A model generated the notes under the pieces. The model saw nothing but the letters and a program-made list of their open reading frames with translations, was not told the DNA's origin and searched no databases. From Chloroflexota bacterium (GTDB lineage: Bacteria; Chloroflexota; Limnocylindria; Limnocylindrales; CSP1-4), in contig JADGQH010000159.1 of NCBI GenBank assembly GCA_017881985.1, positions 1 through 7,570 on the forward strand: a stretch of DNA of 7,570 nt. The letters are read 5' to 3'. Positions 1 through 5,686 of this stretch are shown here, one piece after another; the stretch's first letter is position 1, and each line of letters starts with the position of its first letter. The translations under genes and the position numbers were made by a program.

Positions 1-621
1 GACGCGATCGATTTCGTCGACCGCGACTTCACGGGCCAGGACGCCAGCGATGCCAGGTTCCTGGAGTGCCGCCTGCAGCGGTGCTGCCTCGACGGCCTCT
101 CGATGCAGCGCGCTCGCGTCGTGGAATCCCTGCTCGCCGAGGTTCACGGGGCAAGCGTCGACCTCTCCGATACCGTCTGGCGTGACTCCGGCATCGCGGG
201 GAGCCGTCTCGGCGCGGTGACGCTGGCCGGCGCGACGTGGACCGGCATTCGCGTGCGCGCCAGCAAGCTCGGCTTCGTGAACCTCTCGGGGGCGCGGCTC
301 GAGGACGTCGTCTTCGAGGGCTGCGAGATCGGCACCCTGGACGTCCGATCCGCCCACGTGCGCTCGGTCGGCCTGGTCGACTGCACGATCGACGAGCTCA
401 ACGTCGCGGGAGCCACGCTCTCGAAGGTCGACCTGTCGGGTGCCAGGCTGCGGTCCCTCATCGGCGTCGAGAGCCTGCGCGGCGCGATCCTCAGCCAGGC
501 GCAGCTCCACGATCTGGCGCCGCTCCTCGCGGCGGAGCTCGGCCTCGAGGTTCGGGACGACGGGCCCGACGACCGCGCGGATCCGAGCGGGTCGGCACGC
601 GCCGCGCGGACCGGCTCCTGA
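1..621 (+). CDS. Pentapeptide-repeat protein, 5' end missing
   Basis: The reading frame is open from base 1 to a TGA at 619-621, giving 206 visible residues with no start that must be used, so the gene very probably begins before the window; an internal ATG at 103 falls inside the repeat and is not a convincing start. The protein shows a five-residue periodicity with a central hydrophobic residue (for example SGARL, AGATL, SGARL, RGAIL), the signature of pentapeptide-repeat proteins, which fold as a right-handed quadrilateral beta-helix. The repeats run from the left edge to about residue 167 of the visible part, followed by a short helical-looking segment and a charged, Ala/Arg-rich tail. 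No signal peptide or membrane segment is visible. Some family members mimic DNA and protect gyrase; most have no known role, and nothing here assigns one. The family call is good, the function unknown. Confidence 0.8.
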   Translation, partial: DAIDFVDRDFTGQDASDARFLECRLQRCCLDGLSMQRARVVESLLAEVHGASVDLSDTVWRDSGIAGSRLGAVTLAGATWTGIRVRASKLGFVNLSGARLEDVVFEGCEIGTLDVRSAHVRSVGLVDCTIDELNVAGATLSKVDLSGARLRSLIGVESLRGAILSQAQLHDLAPLLAAELGLEVRDDGPDDRADPSGSARAARTGS

Positions 622-653
622 CGGCCGGCGGCGCCGGGCACCGGCTCCTGACG
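610..653. repeat. 14-base direct repeat across the stop of the pentapeptide gene
   Basis: The sequence ACCGGCTCCTGACG occurs at 610-623 and again, identical, at 640-653, exactly 30 bases apart. The first copy contains the TGA stop of the pentapeptide-repeat gene. The bases between the copies are GC-rich and otherwise unremarkable. This looks like a small local duplication; no function is evident. Confidence 0.6.
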
Positions 654-683
654 TCTGGCCGCCGGGCCTCGTCCGCTCGCGCG

Positions 684-689
684 TAGACT
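684..689 (+). promoter_or_regulatory. Possible -10 element for the LLM oxidoreductase gene
   Basis: TAGACT stands out as an AT-containing hexamer in an otherwise GC-rich spacer and resembles a sigma-70 -10 box. A transcript starting about 7 bases downstream would have a leader of roughly 25 bases containing the ribosome site at 712-717. No -35 box can be seen at a 16-18 base spacing, so this is weak. Confidence 0.25.
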
Positions 690-711
690 CGCAGCCGGCG
701 CGTCGCTCGAT

Positions 712-717
712 GGAGGA
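712..717 (+). promoter_or_regulatory. Ribosome binding site deciding the GTG start at 722
   Basis: GGAGGA lies 4 bases before GTG 722. It is a near-perfect Shine-Dalgarno core and favours GTG 722 over the in-frame ATG at 710, which overlaps it and has no such site upstream. Confidence 0.65.
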
Positions 718-721
718 TTCC

Positions 722-1636
722 GTGCGCTCATTCGAGATTGGTGTCGTGCTCGCCACGTGGCGGTCCAGCCAGGATCCCGCCACGGTCGGCTGGAGCGAGA
801 TCCGCGCGATGGCGCTGCGGGCGGAGGAGATCGGCTTCGACACCGTGTGGAGCCCCGACGAGCTGGTCGGTCGCCTGGTGAAGGACGGCCCGGTGTACGG
901 CTTCTGGGACGGTGTCGCGCTGCCCGCCGCGATGGCGGCCGTGACGTCACGCATCAAGGTGGGGACGTGGGTCCTGTCCGCGCTGCACCGCAACCCCGGG
1001 ATCATCGCCAAGGCCGCCGCGACGATCGACGAGATCAGCGGGGGTCGGTTCGTGCTCGGCCTGGGTGCGGGTCATGCGGGGAGCGGCGCGCACAGCTTCG
1101 GCCTCCCCGAGGACCACGTCTACGAGCGGTTCGAGGACGCGCTCGAGATCGTGGTCCCGCTCCTCCGCTCCGGCCGCGCCGAGTTCGAGGGGGCATATCA
1201 CGTGGCCCGGGGCCTGGAGCAGCTTCCGGCCGGCCCGCGCCCGGGTCGCATCCCGATCCTCATCGCCGGCCACGGCCCGAAGGGGTACCGCCACGCGGCG
1301 CGCCTCGCCGACACCTGGAGCTGCTACGCGACCGAACGGAGCGATGTCACGGAGCTGGGGCCGCGCGTCGCGGCGCTCGAGGCGGCCTGCGCGGAGGTCG
1401 GCCGCGACCCTGCCTCGATCGGCCGCTCGGCCGGTGTCGTGGTGGCGCCGCTGTCGTCCGCGGAGTACACGGGCATGTTCGGGACCGCGATCACCGGGTC
1501 GGCCCATGAGATCGCCGACGCCTTCCGGACGTTCCGCGCCGCGGGTTTCACCCAGCTCGAGTTCATGCTCGAGCCCCAGACGCTCGCCTCGCTCGAGGCG
1601 ATGGCCCCCGTGCTCGAGCTCCTCGACGCCGACTGA
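722..1636 (+). CDS. LLM-class (luciferase-like) flavin-dependent oxidoreductase
   Basis: A 304-residue protein, a usual length for bacterial luciferase-like monooxygenase family members, which use reduced FMN or coenzyme F420 as hydride or oxygen-activating cofactor in the cytoplasm. Family features visible: an N-terminal strand (FEIGVVL), the EEIGFDTVWSPDE segment near residues 35-47, the GGRFVLGLGAGH motif at about 107-118, and the C-terminal block IPILIAGHGPKGYRHAARLADTW at about 177-199, which is characteristic of the TIM-barrel cofactor site. GTG 722 is chosen because GGAGGA sits just upstream; the in-frame ATG at 710 would add only four residues. It is 100 bases after the pentapeptide gene and converges on the minus-strand gene at 1656. 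Whether it uses FMN or F420, and the substrate, cannot be read from the sequence. Nothing ties it to the copper genes downstream. Confidence 0.88.
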   Translation: MRSFEIGVVLATWRSSQDPATVGWSEIRAMALRAEEIGFDTVWSPDELVGRLVKDGPVYGFWDGVALPAAMAAVTSRIKVGTWVLSALHRNPGIIAKAAATIDEISGGRFVLGLGAGHAGSGAHSFGLPEDHVYERFEDALEIVVPLLRSGRAEFEGAYHVARGLEQLPAGPRPGRIPILIAGHGPKGYRHAARLADTWSCYATERSDVTELGPRVAALEAACAEVGRDPASIGRSAGVVVAPLSSAEYTGMFGTAITGSAHEIADAFRTFRAAGFTQLEFMLEPQTLASLEAMAPVLELLDAD

Positions 1637-1659
1637 GCGGCCGGGGCGCGCCCCCTCAG
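1633..1659. terminator. Possible bidirectional hairpin between convergent genes
   Basis: The 19-base gap between two convergent stop codons contains the perfect palindrome GGGGCGCGCCCC (1643-1654). Outside it, CTGAG (1633-1637) and CTCAG (1655-1659) are complementary and include both stop codons, leaving a 5-base bulge on the left. A strong GC stem at this place could end transcription from both sides, but no T-run follows on either strand, so intrinsic termination is uncertain. Confidence 0.35.
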
Positions 1660-1979
1660 CCGAGACAGGTCAGGGCCCGGCAATCCGGCTTCCGGTCCAT
1701 CAGCCAGGTGTCGTACAGCCGGCGAAAGCCGTCGAATGCGTCCGCCACGGGCGGGCCGACGTAGTCACCGTGCACCTCGAGTCCCAGCGTGGCCTCGCAA
1801 TGCTCGTGGGTCGCGACGCCGTACAGCCGGACGAAGTGATCCTGGTCATGGCGATGGAAGGCTCGCCGGTACACGAGCTCATGGTGTCGGAGCTCGTACG
1901 CATGTTCGACGCGGACCCATTCGTCGGGGCCTGTCAATTGCCAGTCACCCGCCACCCCCGTGGAACGATTGGTCCGCAT
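1656..1979 (-). CDS. Small His-rich protein of unknown function
   Basis: A 107-residue protein read from ATG (1977-1979) to TGA (1656-1658). I do not recognise the family. Its composition is that of a real protein rather than a shadow frame (balanced aromatics, acids and hydrophobics; few Pro/Arg runs). It has nine histidines, seven of them between residues 26 and 60, including HH at 32-33, H42, H44, H48 and an H-E-H-C cluster at 58-61, with two further Cys at 100 and 105. There is no signal peptide or membrane segment, so it should be cytoplasmic. It starts 50 bases from the divergent response regulator gene and ends 19 bases from the convergent oxidoreductase gene, so it is a stand-alone transcript. 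No clear Shine-Dalgarno is seen, only G-rich bases upstream. The His/Cys cluster could bind metal, which would match the neighbourhood, but this is inference. Confidence 0.6.
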   Translation of the reverse strand: MRTNRSTGVAGDWQLTGPDEWVRVEHAYELRHHELVYRRAFHRHDQDHFVRLYGVATHEHCEATLGLEVHGDYVGPPVADAFDGFRRLYDTWLMDRKPDCRALTCLG

Positions 1980-2029
1980 GCCCCCGGGCCGCCGGTTGCG
2001 TTTTCGCGGCCGGTGGCCACTCTGTGCAC
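1980..2029. promoter_or_regulatory. Short divergent intergenic region
   Basis: These 50 bases separate the start codons of the minus-strand His-rich gene and the response regulator, so they should hold at least part of the promoters for both. The centre has a T-run (TTTT, 2001-2004) in GC-rich surroundings. I see no convincing -35/-10 pair and no clear ribosome site before ATG 2030, so the regulator may be translated from a very short leader, or its promoter may lie inside the minus-strand gene. Confidence 0.4.
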
Positions 2030-2734
2030 ATGGCGATCACGGACCCGCCCCGTATCCTCGTCGTCGACGACGAGGTCCCGATCCTCGATCTTGTCCGCGG
2101 CTACCTGGAGCGCGACGGCTTTGAGGTCGACACCGCCGCGGACGGCCCGGCCGCCCTGGCGGCCGTTCGGGCATGGAACCCCGACGTCGTCGTGCTCGAC
2201 GTGATGCTGCCGGGCCTCGACGGCATCGAGGTGTGCCGGCAGCTCCGAACCTTCTCGGACGCGTACGTGCTGATGCTCACCGCGCGCGGCGAGGAGATCG
2301 ACCGGATCATGGGCCTGACGGTCGGCGCGGACGACTACCTCGTAAAGCCGTTCTCGCCGCGCGAGCTCGTTGCCCGGGTCAAGGCGCTGCTCCGGCGACC
2401 GCGAGCCGGCGCCTCGGCGACCGGGGCGACCGGAGCGACCCCGTCGGGCCTCGACATCGACGAGTCGCGTCGGACCGTCCGGGTAGACGGCGCGCCGGTC
2501 GAGCTCACGGCCCTCGAGTTCGACCTGCTCGCGGTTCTGGCCCGCGATCCCGGGGTAGTGGTGCGCCGCCAGGCCTTCCTCGACCGCGTGTGGGGGCCCG
2601 CGTTCGTCGCGGACGATCACCTGGTCGACGTGCATGTCGCGAACCTGCGGCGCAAGCTCGGCGACGACCCGGCCCAGCCGCGATTCATCGAGACCATCCG
2701 CGGCGTCGGGTACCGGCTGCGAGAGCAGGCATGA
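2030..2734 (+). CDS. OmpR/PhoB-family response regulator
   Basis: A 234-residue two-domain transcription regulator. Residues about 8-122 are the receiver domain: acidic pair D13-D14, phosphoacceptor D57 in VVVLDVMLPG, conserved T84 in LTA, and K106 in YLVKPF. After a low-complexity Ala/Thr/Gly linker (about 125-139), residues about 140-232 form the winged-helix DNA-binding domain, with the LTALEFDLL segment, HLVDVHVANLRRKL recognition helix and the final ETIRGVGYRL hairpin, all standard for this family. Phosphorylation by the partner kinase would promote dimer binding to direct repeats about 11 bases apart. ATG 2030 gives the usual N-terminus; an in-frame GTG at 2024 would add two residues. 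Its stop overlaps the kinase start (ATGA), indicating one operon and translational coupling. Position upstream of a copper ATPase module suggests CopR/CusR-like duty, but sequence alone does not prove metal response. Confidence 0.93.
   Translation: MAITDPPRILVVDDEVPILDLVRGYLERDGFEVDTAADGPAALAAVRAWNPDVVVLDVMLPGLDGIEVCRQLRTFSDAYVLMLTARGEEIDRIMGLTVGADDYLVKPFSPRELVARVKALLRRPRAGASATGATGATPSGLDIDESRRTVRVDGAPVELTALEFDLLAVLARDPGVVVRRQAFLDRVWGPAFVADDHLVDVHVANLRRKLGDDPAQPRFIETIRGVGYRLREQA
2417..2443 (+). repeat. 9-base tandem repeat in the response regulator linker
   Basis: Three adjacent 9-base units beginning GCGACC (2417, 2426, 2435), the first two differing at one base and the third at its last three, encode an Ala-Thr-Gly/Pro run joining receiver and DNA-binding domains. 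Such a repeat could vary in unit number between strains, altering linker length. Confidence 0.55.
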
Positions 2735-3822
2735 CGCTGGCGCGCTCCCTGCGGGCGCGGTTGCTCGTGGCGTTCCTGGTCGTGGTTGCCGCCGCGATCG
2801 GGACGGTGGGCGTCGCGGTCCTGCTCGTCGGCCCAGGCTACTTCGCCGAGGCGATGGGCCACGCTCCGGGCGACCAGATGGGCGCGGCGATGGCCCAGGC
2901 GACGCAGGCGGCCTTCGCCGAGGCGATGCGCCAGGCGCTGGCCGCGGCGACGATCATCGCCGTGGTCACGGCGACGGTCGTGAGCTTCGCGGTCGCAGCC
3001 AGGATCGCGCGTCCGATTACTGCACTCGTTGCGGCCGCGCGCCGGATCTCGCGCGGCCAATACGCGGAGCGCGTGCCGGCCGACGAGCCGGGCGAGCTCG
3101 GCGACCTGGCGCTCTCGTTCAACGAGATGGCCGGCTCGCTCGAGGCGACGGAACGCCGCCGGCTCCAGCTGGTGGGCGACGTGGCCCATGAGCTGCGCAC
3201 GCCGCTGACCACCCTGGACGGCTACCTCGAGGGTCTCGAGGACGGCGTGATCGAGCCGTCGGACGCGACATGGCGCCTTCTGCGCGCGGAGACGGGGCGC
3301 CTCACCCGCCTCGTCACCGACCTTTCGGAGCTCTGGCGCGCCGAGGCACACCAGCTGCCGCTCCGCATCGAGGCGGTCGACCTGATCGCTGTGGCACGCG
3401 AGGTGGTCGAACGATTCGGCCCCATCGCCGCTCCACGTGCCGTCACGATCACGGTCGAATCCGGTCTAGCGGTCGCCCGTGCCGATCGCGACCGCGTCGG
3501 GCAGGTGCTGGCGAACTACCTCTCGAACGCGATCCGCCACGCGCCCGACGGATCGACGATCGCCATCGCGGCAAAGCCCGTCGACGGGACCGTTCGACTG
3601 TCAGTAACCGACCGGGGGCCCGGCCTGGCCGTCGATCAGCTCGAGGCCGTCTTCGAGCGGTTCTACCGGATCGACCCGGCTCGCAGCCGGGCGGCCGGCG
3701 GATCCGGAATCGGCCTCGCGATCGTGCGGGCCATCGCCGAGGCGATGGGCGGGCGCGCATGGGCCGAGAGTGCCGGTCCCGGGACGGGAGCCACGTTCCT
3801 GCTGGAGGTCCCCGCGGCCTGA
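2731..3822 (+). CDS. Sensor histidine kinase with HAMP domain
   Basis: A 363-residue membrane kinase partnering the preceding regulator. Two membrane helices (about residues 11-33 and 71-93) bracket a short external loop of roughly 37 residues. A HAMP domain follows (about 90-140, with the PITALVAAARRISRGQY and LALSFNEMA segments). The dimerisation/phosphoacceptor helix has H153 in VAHELRTPL. The ATPase domain shows the N box (NYLSNAIRHAP, N266), G1 box DRGPGL at 294-299, F box FERFYR at 308-313 and G2 box GSGIGLAI at 324-331, so all catalytic motifs are present. There is no PAS or other cytoplasmic sensor domain, so the signal should act through the external loop or membrane. That loop holds four methionines (42, 50, 54, 66) and H44, which could bind Cu(I), though the loop is otherwise Ala-rich. 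The start overlaps the regulator's stop. Confidence 0.92.
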   Translation: MTLARSLRARLLVAFLVVVAAAIGTVGVAVLLVGPGYFAEAMGHAPGDQMGAAMAQATQAAFAEAMRQALAAATIIAVVTATVVSFAVAARIARPITALVAAARRISRGQYAERVPADEPGELGDLALSFNEMAGSLEATERRRLQLVGDVAHELRTPLTTLDGYLEGLEDGVIEPSDATWRLLRAETGRLTRLVTDLSELWRAEAHQLPLRIEAVDLIAVAREVVERFGPIAAPRAVTITVESGLAVARADRDRVGQVLANYLSNAIRHAPDGSTIAIAAKPVDGTVRLSVTDRGPGLAVDQLEAVFERFYRIDPARSRAAGGSGIGLAIVRAIAEAMGGRAWAESAGPGTGATFLLEVPAA

Positions 3823-3860
3823 CGCGGCTTCTCACGCAGCGGTGACGTGGGCTCGCGTGG

Positions 3861-3873
3861 GTGCGCGGCGCAC
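3861..3873. repeat. Small inverted repeat after the kinase gene
   Basis: GTGCGC and GCGCAC flank a single G, about 40 bases after the kinase stop. It could form part of a weak GC hairpin but lacks a T-run and any loop beyond what partial unpairing gives. It may mark the end of the two-component operon, or be chance in GC-rich DNA. Confidence 0.25.
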
Positions 3874-3879
3874 GCGGCC

Positions 3880-3905
3880 CTTGACCGGAACTTGAGGAAG
3901 GCTTG
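3880..3905 (+). promoter_or_regulatory. Three CTTG direct repeats at 11-base spacing, candidate regulator site
   Basis: CTTG occurs at 3880, 3891 and 3902, exactly 11 bases apart; the first two copies are CTTGA, each followed within the unit by GGAA. OmpR/PhoB-family regulators bind tandem direct repeats with about this spacing, and such a regulator is encoded just upstream, so this is a candidate operator for the copper genes. The first copy also forms TTGACC, a good -35-like hexamer, but no matching -10 box is visible at normal spacing. The motif is short, so chance is possible. Confidence 0.4.
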
Positions 3906-3914
3906 CGCCTTCCT
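3895..3914. repeat. Perfect 8-base-arm inverted repeat upstream of the membrane protein gene
   Basis: AGGAAGGC (3895-3902) and GCCTTCCT (3907-3914) are exact reverse complements separated by TTGC. It overlaps the third CTTG repeat and lies about 70 bases before ATG 3986. It could be a dimeric repressor/activator site or an RNA hairpin; no T-run follows, which argues against an intrinsic terminator. GGAAGG/CCTTCC half sites recall CueR-type copper operators, but the half sites are in the opposite order and no CueR gene is present. Confidence 0.45.
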
Positions 3915-3967
3915 GCATTGGCCCCCGGGCACATCTCGTCCACGCTGGTTCCGTCAGCCGGATCGCC

Positions 3968-3974
3968 GAAGGAG
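3968..3974 (+). promoter_or_regulatory. Ribosome binding site for the HMA membrane protein
   Basis: GAAGGAG lies 11 bases before ATG 3986. The nearer ATG at 3976 is out of frame with the gene, so 3986 is the first in-frame start with a Shine-Dalgarno; the spacing is slightly long. Confidence 0.5.
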
Positions 3975-3985
3975 CATGCGTCCCG

Positions 3986-5599
3986 ATGTCCCGCCACCAC
4001 CCCCGGACCACCACGAACGGCCAGCGCCGGGCTGCGCCCTCCCAGGCGCCCGCGCCGTCCCCCGCGCCGATCGCGGGCCATGCCATGGAGCGCGACCTGC
4101 TCTTCAGCCTCGAGGTCGACAGCCTGCTGGCGCGGAGAGCCGAGGACCGGAGCGCGGCCCGCGGCGACACTCCGGGCACGGACGCAATGCCGTCCGGGAT
4201 GATCACGACCACCATCGCCGTCGCGGGTATGACCTGTCGATCGTGCGAGAATCGCATCGCGCGCCACGTCGGCAGGATCCCCAACGTCGAGCAGGTGCGA
4301 GCCTCCGCGGTCCACGGCCGGGTGGAGATCACGAGCTCGGCGCCGATCCCGTCCACGGCCGTGGCGAAGGCGATCCGCGCCGCCGGCTACGAGATCGGGC
4401 GGACGCCGTGGATCTCGCCGGACCCCAACGTCTGGATGACCGCGATCATGGGGATCCTCCTCGTGGGTGGCCTCGCGGTGCTCGCGACCGTCACGGGAAT
4501 CGCCGGCCTCGCGTCCGGAGTCGGTGACCTGAGCCAGGGCGGCATCCTCATCGCGCTGCTCCTCGGGCTCGCCGCGGGCGTGTCGACATGCGCCGCGCTC
4601 GTTGGTGGGCTCGTGCTCGCCCTCTCCGCCGCCTTCGAGAATCGCAGGACTGCGTCGGGAGCCGGCGACGTGGCGATCGCGGCGAGGATGCGACCCGCGC
4701 TCGTCTTCATCGGCGGCCGGATCGCGGGCTACGGTGTGCTCGGGGCGGCGCTCGGTGCCCTCGGAGCCAGCGTCACGCTGCCACCGCTGGTGACGGCCGT
4801 GCTGATGATCGGCGTCGCGGTCGTGATGACGGTCCTCGGGACCCGGCTGACCGGGCTGTCGCCCCGGATCGCAACCTGGTCGCCGACCCTGCCCATGGGT
4901 CTCGGGCGCCGCCTCGGCCTCGCCGATGGCGCGGTCGGCAGCTACTCGGATACCCGCGCCGCCGGGCTCGGCGCGGCGTCGTTCTTCCTGCCGTGCGGCT
5001 TCACCCAGGCGGTCCAGATCTACGCGCTCTCGACGGGCTCCCCGCTGCTCGCCGGCGCCACCCTCGCCGTCTTCGCACTCGGCACGGCTCCCGGCCTGCT
5101 CGCGCTCGCCGGGCTCCCGGTCGTGGTTCCGAGCGCATGGCGGCCGACGCTCATGCGACTCGTCGGCGTCGTGGTGGTCGGCTTCGCAATCGTGAACGGG
5201 TCGGCGGGGCTCCGGCTGTCCGGTATCACCCTCCCCTTCGGTGTCTCGCCGGTCGCGGCGGCGGCACCGCCGTCGGGGGCGATCGCCGACGGGATCCAGA
5301 CGCTGACGACCTACCAGAACGTGGATGGCTACAGCCCGAGCAACGTGTCCATCTACGCCGGAGTCCCGACGCGCTGGACGATCCAGTCCACGAGCACGGC
5401 GTCGTGCGCGGCGAGCCTGGTCGTGCCGGGCCTCGGCATGTCGGTGCGGCGGCTCCGTCAGGGTGCCAACACGATCGACCTGCCCGCCCTGAAGGCGGGA
5501 GTCGTCAACTACTCGTGCGCCATGGGGATGTACGGCGGCTCCATCACCGTCGTCGACCGACCCGCAACGCCGACGGGCGCGAGCGGCGCCGGTGGCTGA
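3986..5599 (+). CDS. HMA / TauE-UreH-like membrane core / cupredoxin-like fusion protein, probable copper handling
   Basis: A 537-residue protein in four parts. Residues 1-70 are a Pro/Ala/Arg-rich then helical extension with no recognised domain. Residues about 73-137 are a heavy-metal-associated domain with the metal motif MTCRSC (C84, C87) and the closing AAGYEI. Residues about 150-412 are a hydrophobic core of about six or seven membrane helices, resembling UreH/TauE/DsbD_2-type transporters; it keeps a STCAALVGGLVLALS segment at 200-214 and FLPCGFTQAVQ at 334-344, two Cys-containing helices typical of that group. Residues about 433-524 are a cupredoxin-like domain with C474 and a SCAMGM cluster at 510-515 and no His. 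With the HMA domain inside, an odd helix number would put the cupredoxin-like domain outside. This overall architecture is known in bacteria, often beside copper ATPases; the transported species and direction are not established. It is 87 bases before the ATPase gene. Start 3986 follows GAAGGAG; later in-frame ATGs (4085, 4187) are alternatives. Confidence 0.85.
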   Translation: MSRHHPRTTTNGQRRAAPSQAPAPSPAPIAGHAMERDLLFSLEVDSLLARRAEDRSAARGDTPGTDAMPSGMITTTIAVAGMTCRSCENRIARHVGRIPNVEQVRASAVHGRVEITSSAPIPSTAVAKAIRAAGYEIGRTPWISPDPNVWMTAIMGILLVGGLAVLATVTGIAGLASGVGDLSQGGILIALLLGLAAGVSTCAALVGGLVLALSAAFENRRTASGAGDVAIAARMRPALVFIGGRIAGYGVLGAALGALGASVTLPPLVTAVLMIGVAVVMTVLGTRLTGLSPRIATWSPTLPMGLGRRLGLADGAVGSYSDTRAAGLGAASFFLPCGFTQAVQIYALSTGSPLLAGATLAVFALGTAPGLLALAGLPVVVPSAWRPTLMRLVGVVVVGFAIVNGSAGLRLSGITLPFGVSPVAAAAPPSGAIADGIQTLTTYQNVDGYSPSNVSIYAGVPTRWTIQSTSTASCAASLVVPGLGMSVRRLRQGANTIDLPALKAGVVNYSCAMGMYGGSITVVDRPATPTGASGAGG

Positions 5600-5602
5600 T
5601 CC

Positions 5603-5626
5603 CGTGCGCGACCGCGTGCGCGACCG
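5603..5626. repeat. Perfect 12-base tandem duplication in the gap before the ATPase gene
   Basis: CGTGCGCGACCG is repeated twice head to tail, starting four bases after the stop of the fusion gene. The 87-base gap has no clear promoter or terminator, so the ATPase gene is probably co-transcribed. The duplication looks like a recent replication-slippage event in non-coding sequence. Confidence 0.65.
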
Positions 5627-5676
5627 CGCTCTCATCGTTCCTACGTCCCACCTGGCGGCGCGTGCGCCGAGCACCC

Positions 5677-5680
5677 GGAG
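5677..5680 (+). promoter_or_regulatory. Ribosome binding site deciding the ATPase start
   Basis: GGAG ends directly before the in-frame ATG at 5681 and 6 bases before the in-frame ATG at 5687. The spacing favours 5687; the two starts differ by two residues only (Met-Thr). Confidence 0.55.
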
Positions 5681-5686
5681 ATGACC

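Noticed and set aside
440..721. Upstream extension of the LLM oxidoreductase frame
   Set aside because: The frame stays open but overlaps the pentapeptide gene, reads as Arg/Ser/Ala-rich shadow sequence, and the family N-terminus matches GTG 722.
3895..3914. Intrinsic terminator of the kinase operon
   Set aside because: The stem is good but no T-run follows on either strand, and it overlaps the phased repeats, so a regulatory site is at least as likely.
3663..3932. Small minus-strand gene covering the gap after the kinase
   Set aside because: Most of it is antisense to the conserved kinase ATPase domain, and the product has no recognisable features or ribosome site.
5600..5686. The fusion gene and the ATPase gene are in the same frame, separated by a single stop (5597-5599) with 29 open codons after it; possible readthrough fusion
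   Set aside because: The intervening codons read as Arg/Pro-rich non-coding sequence, and the ATPase has its own Shine-Dalgarno and start, so two separate genes are the simpler reading.
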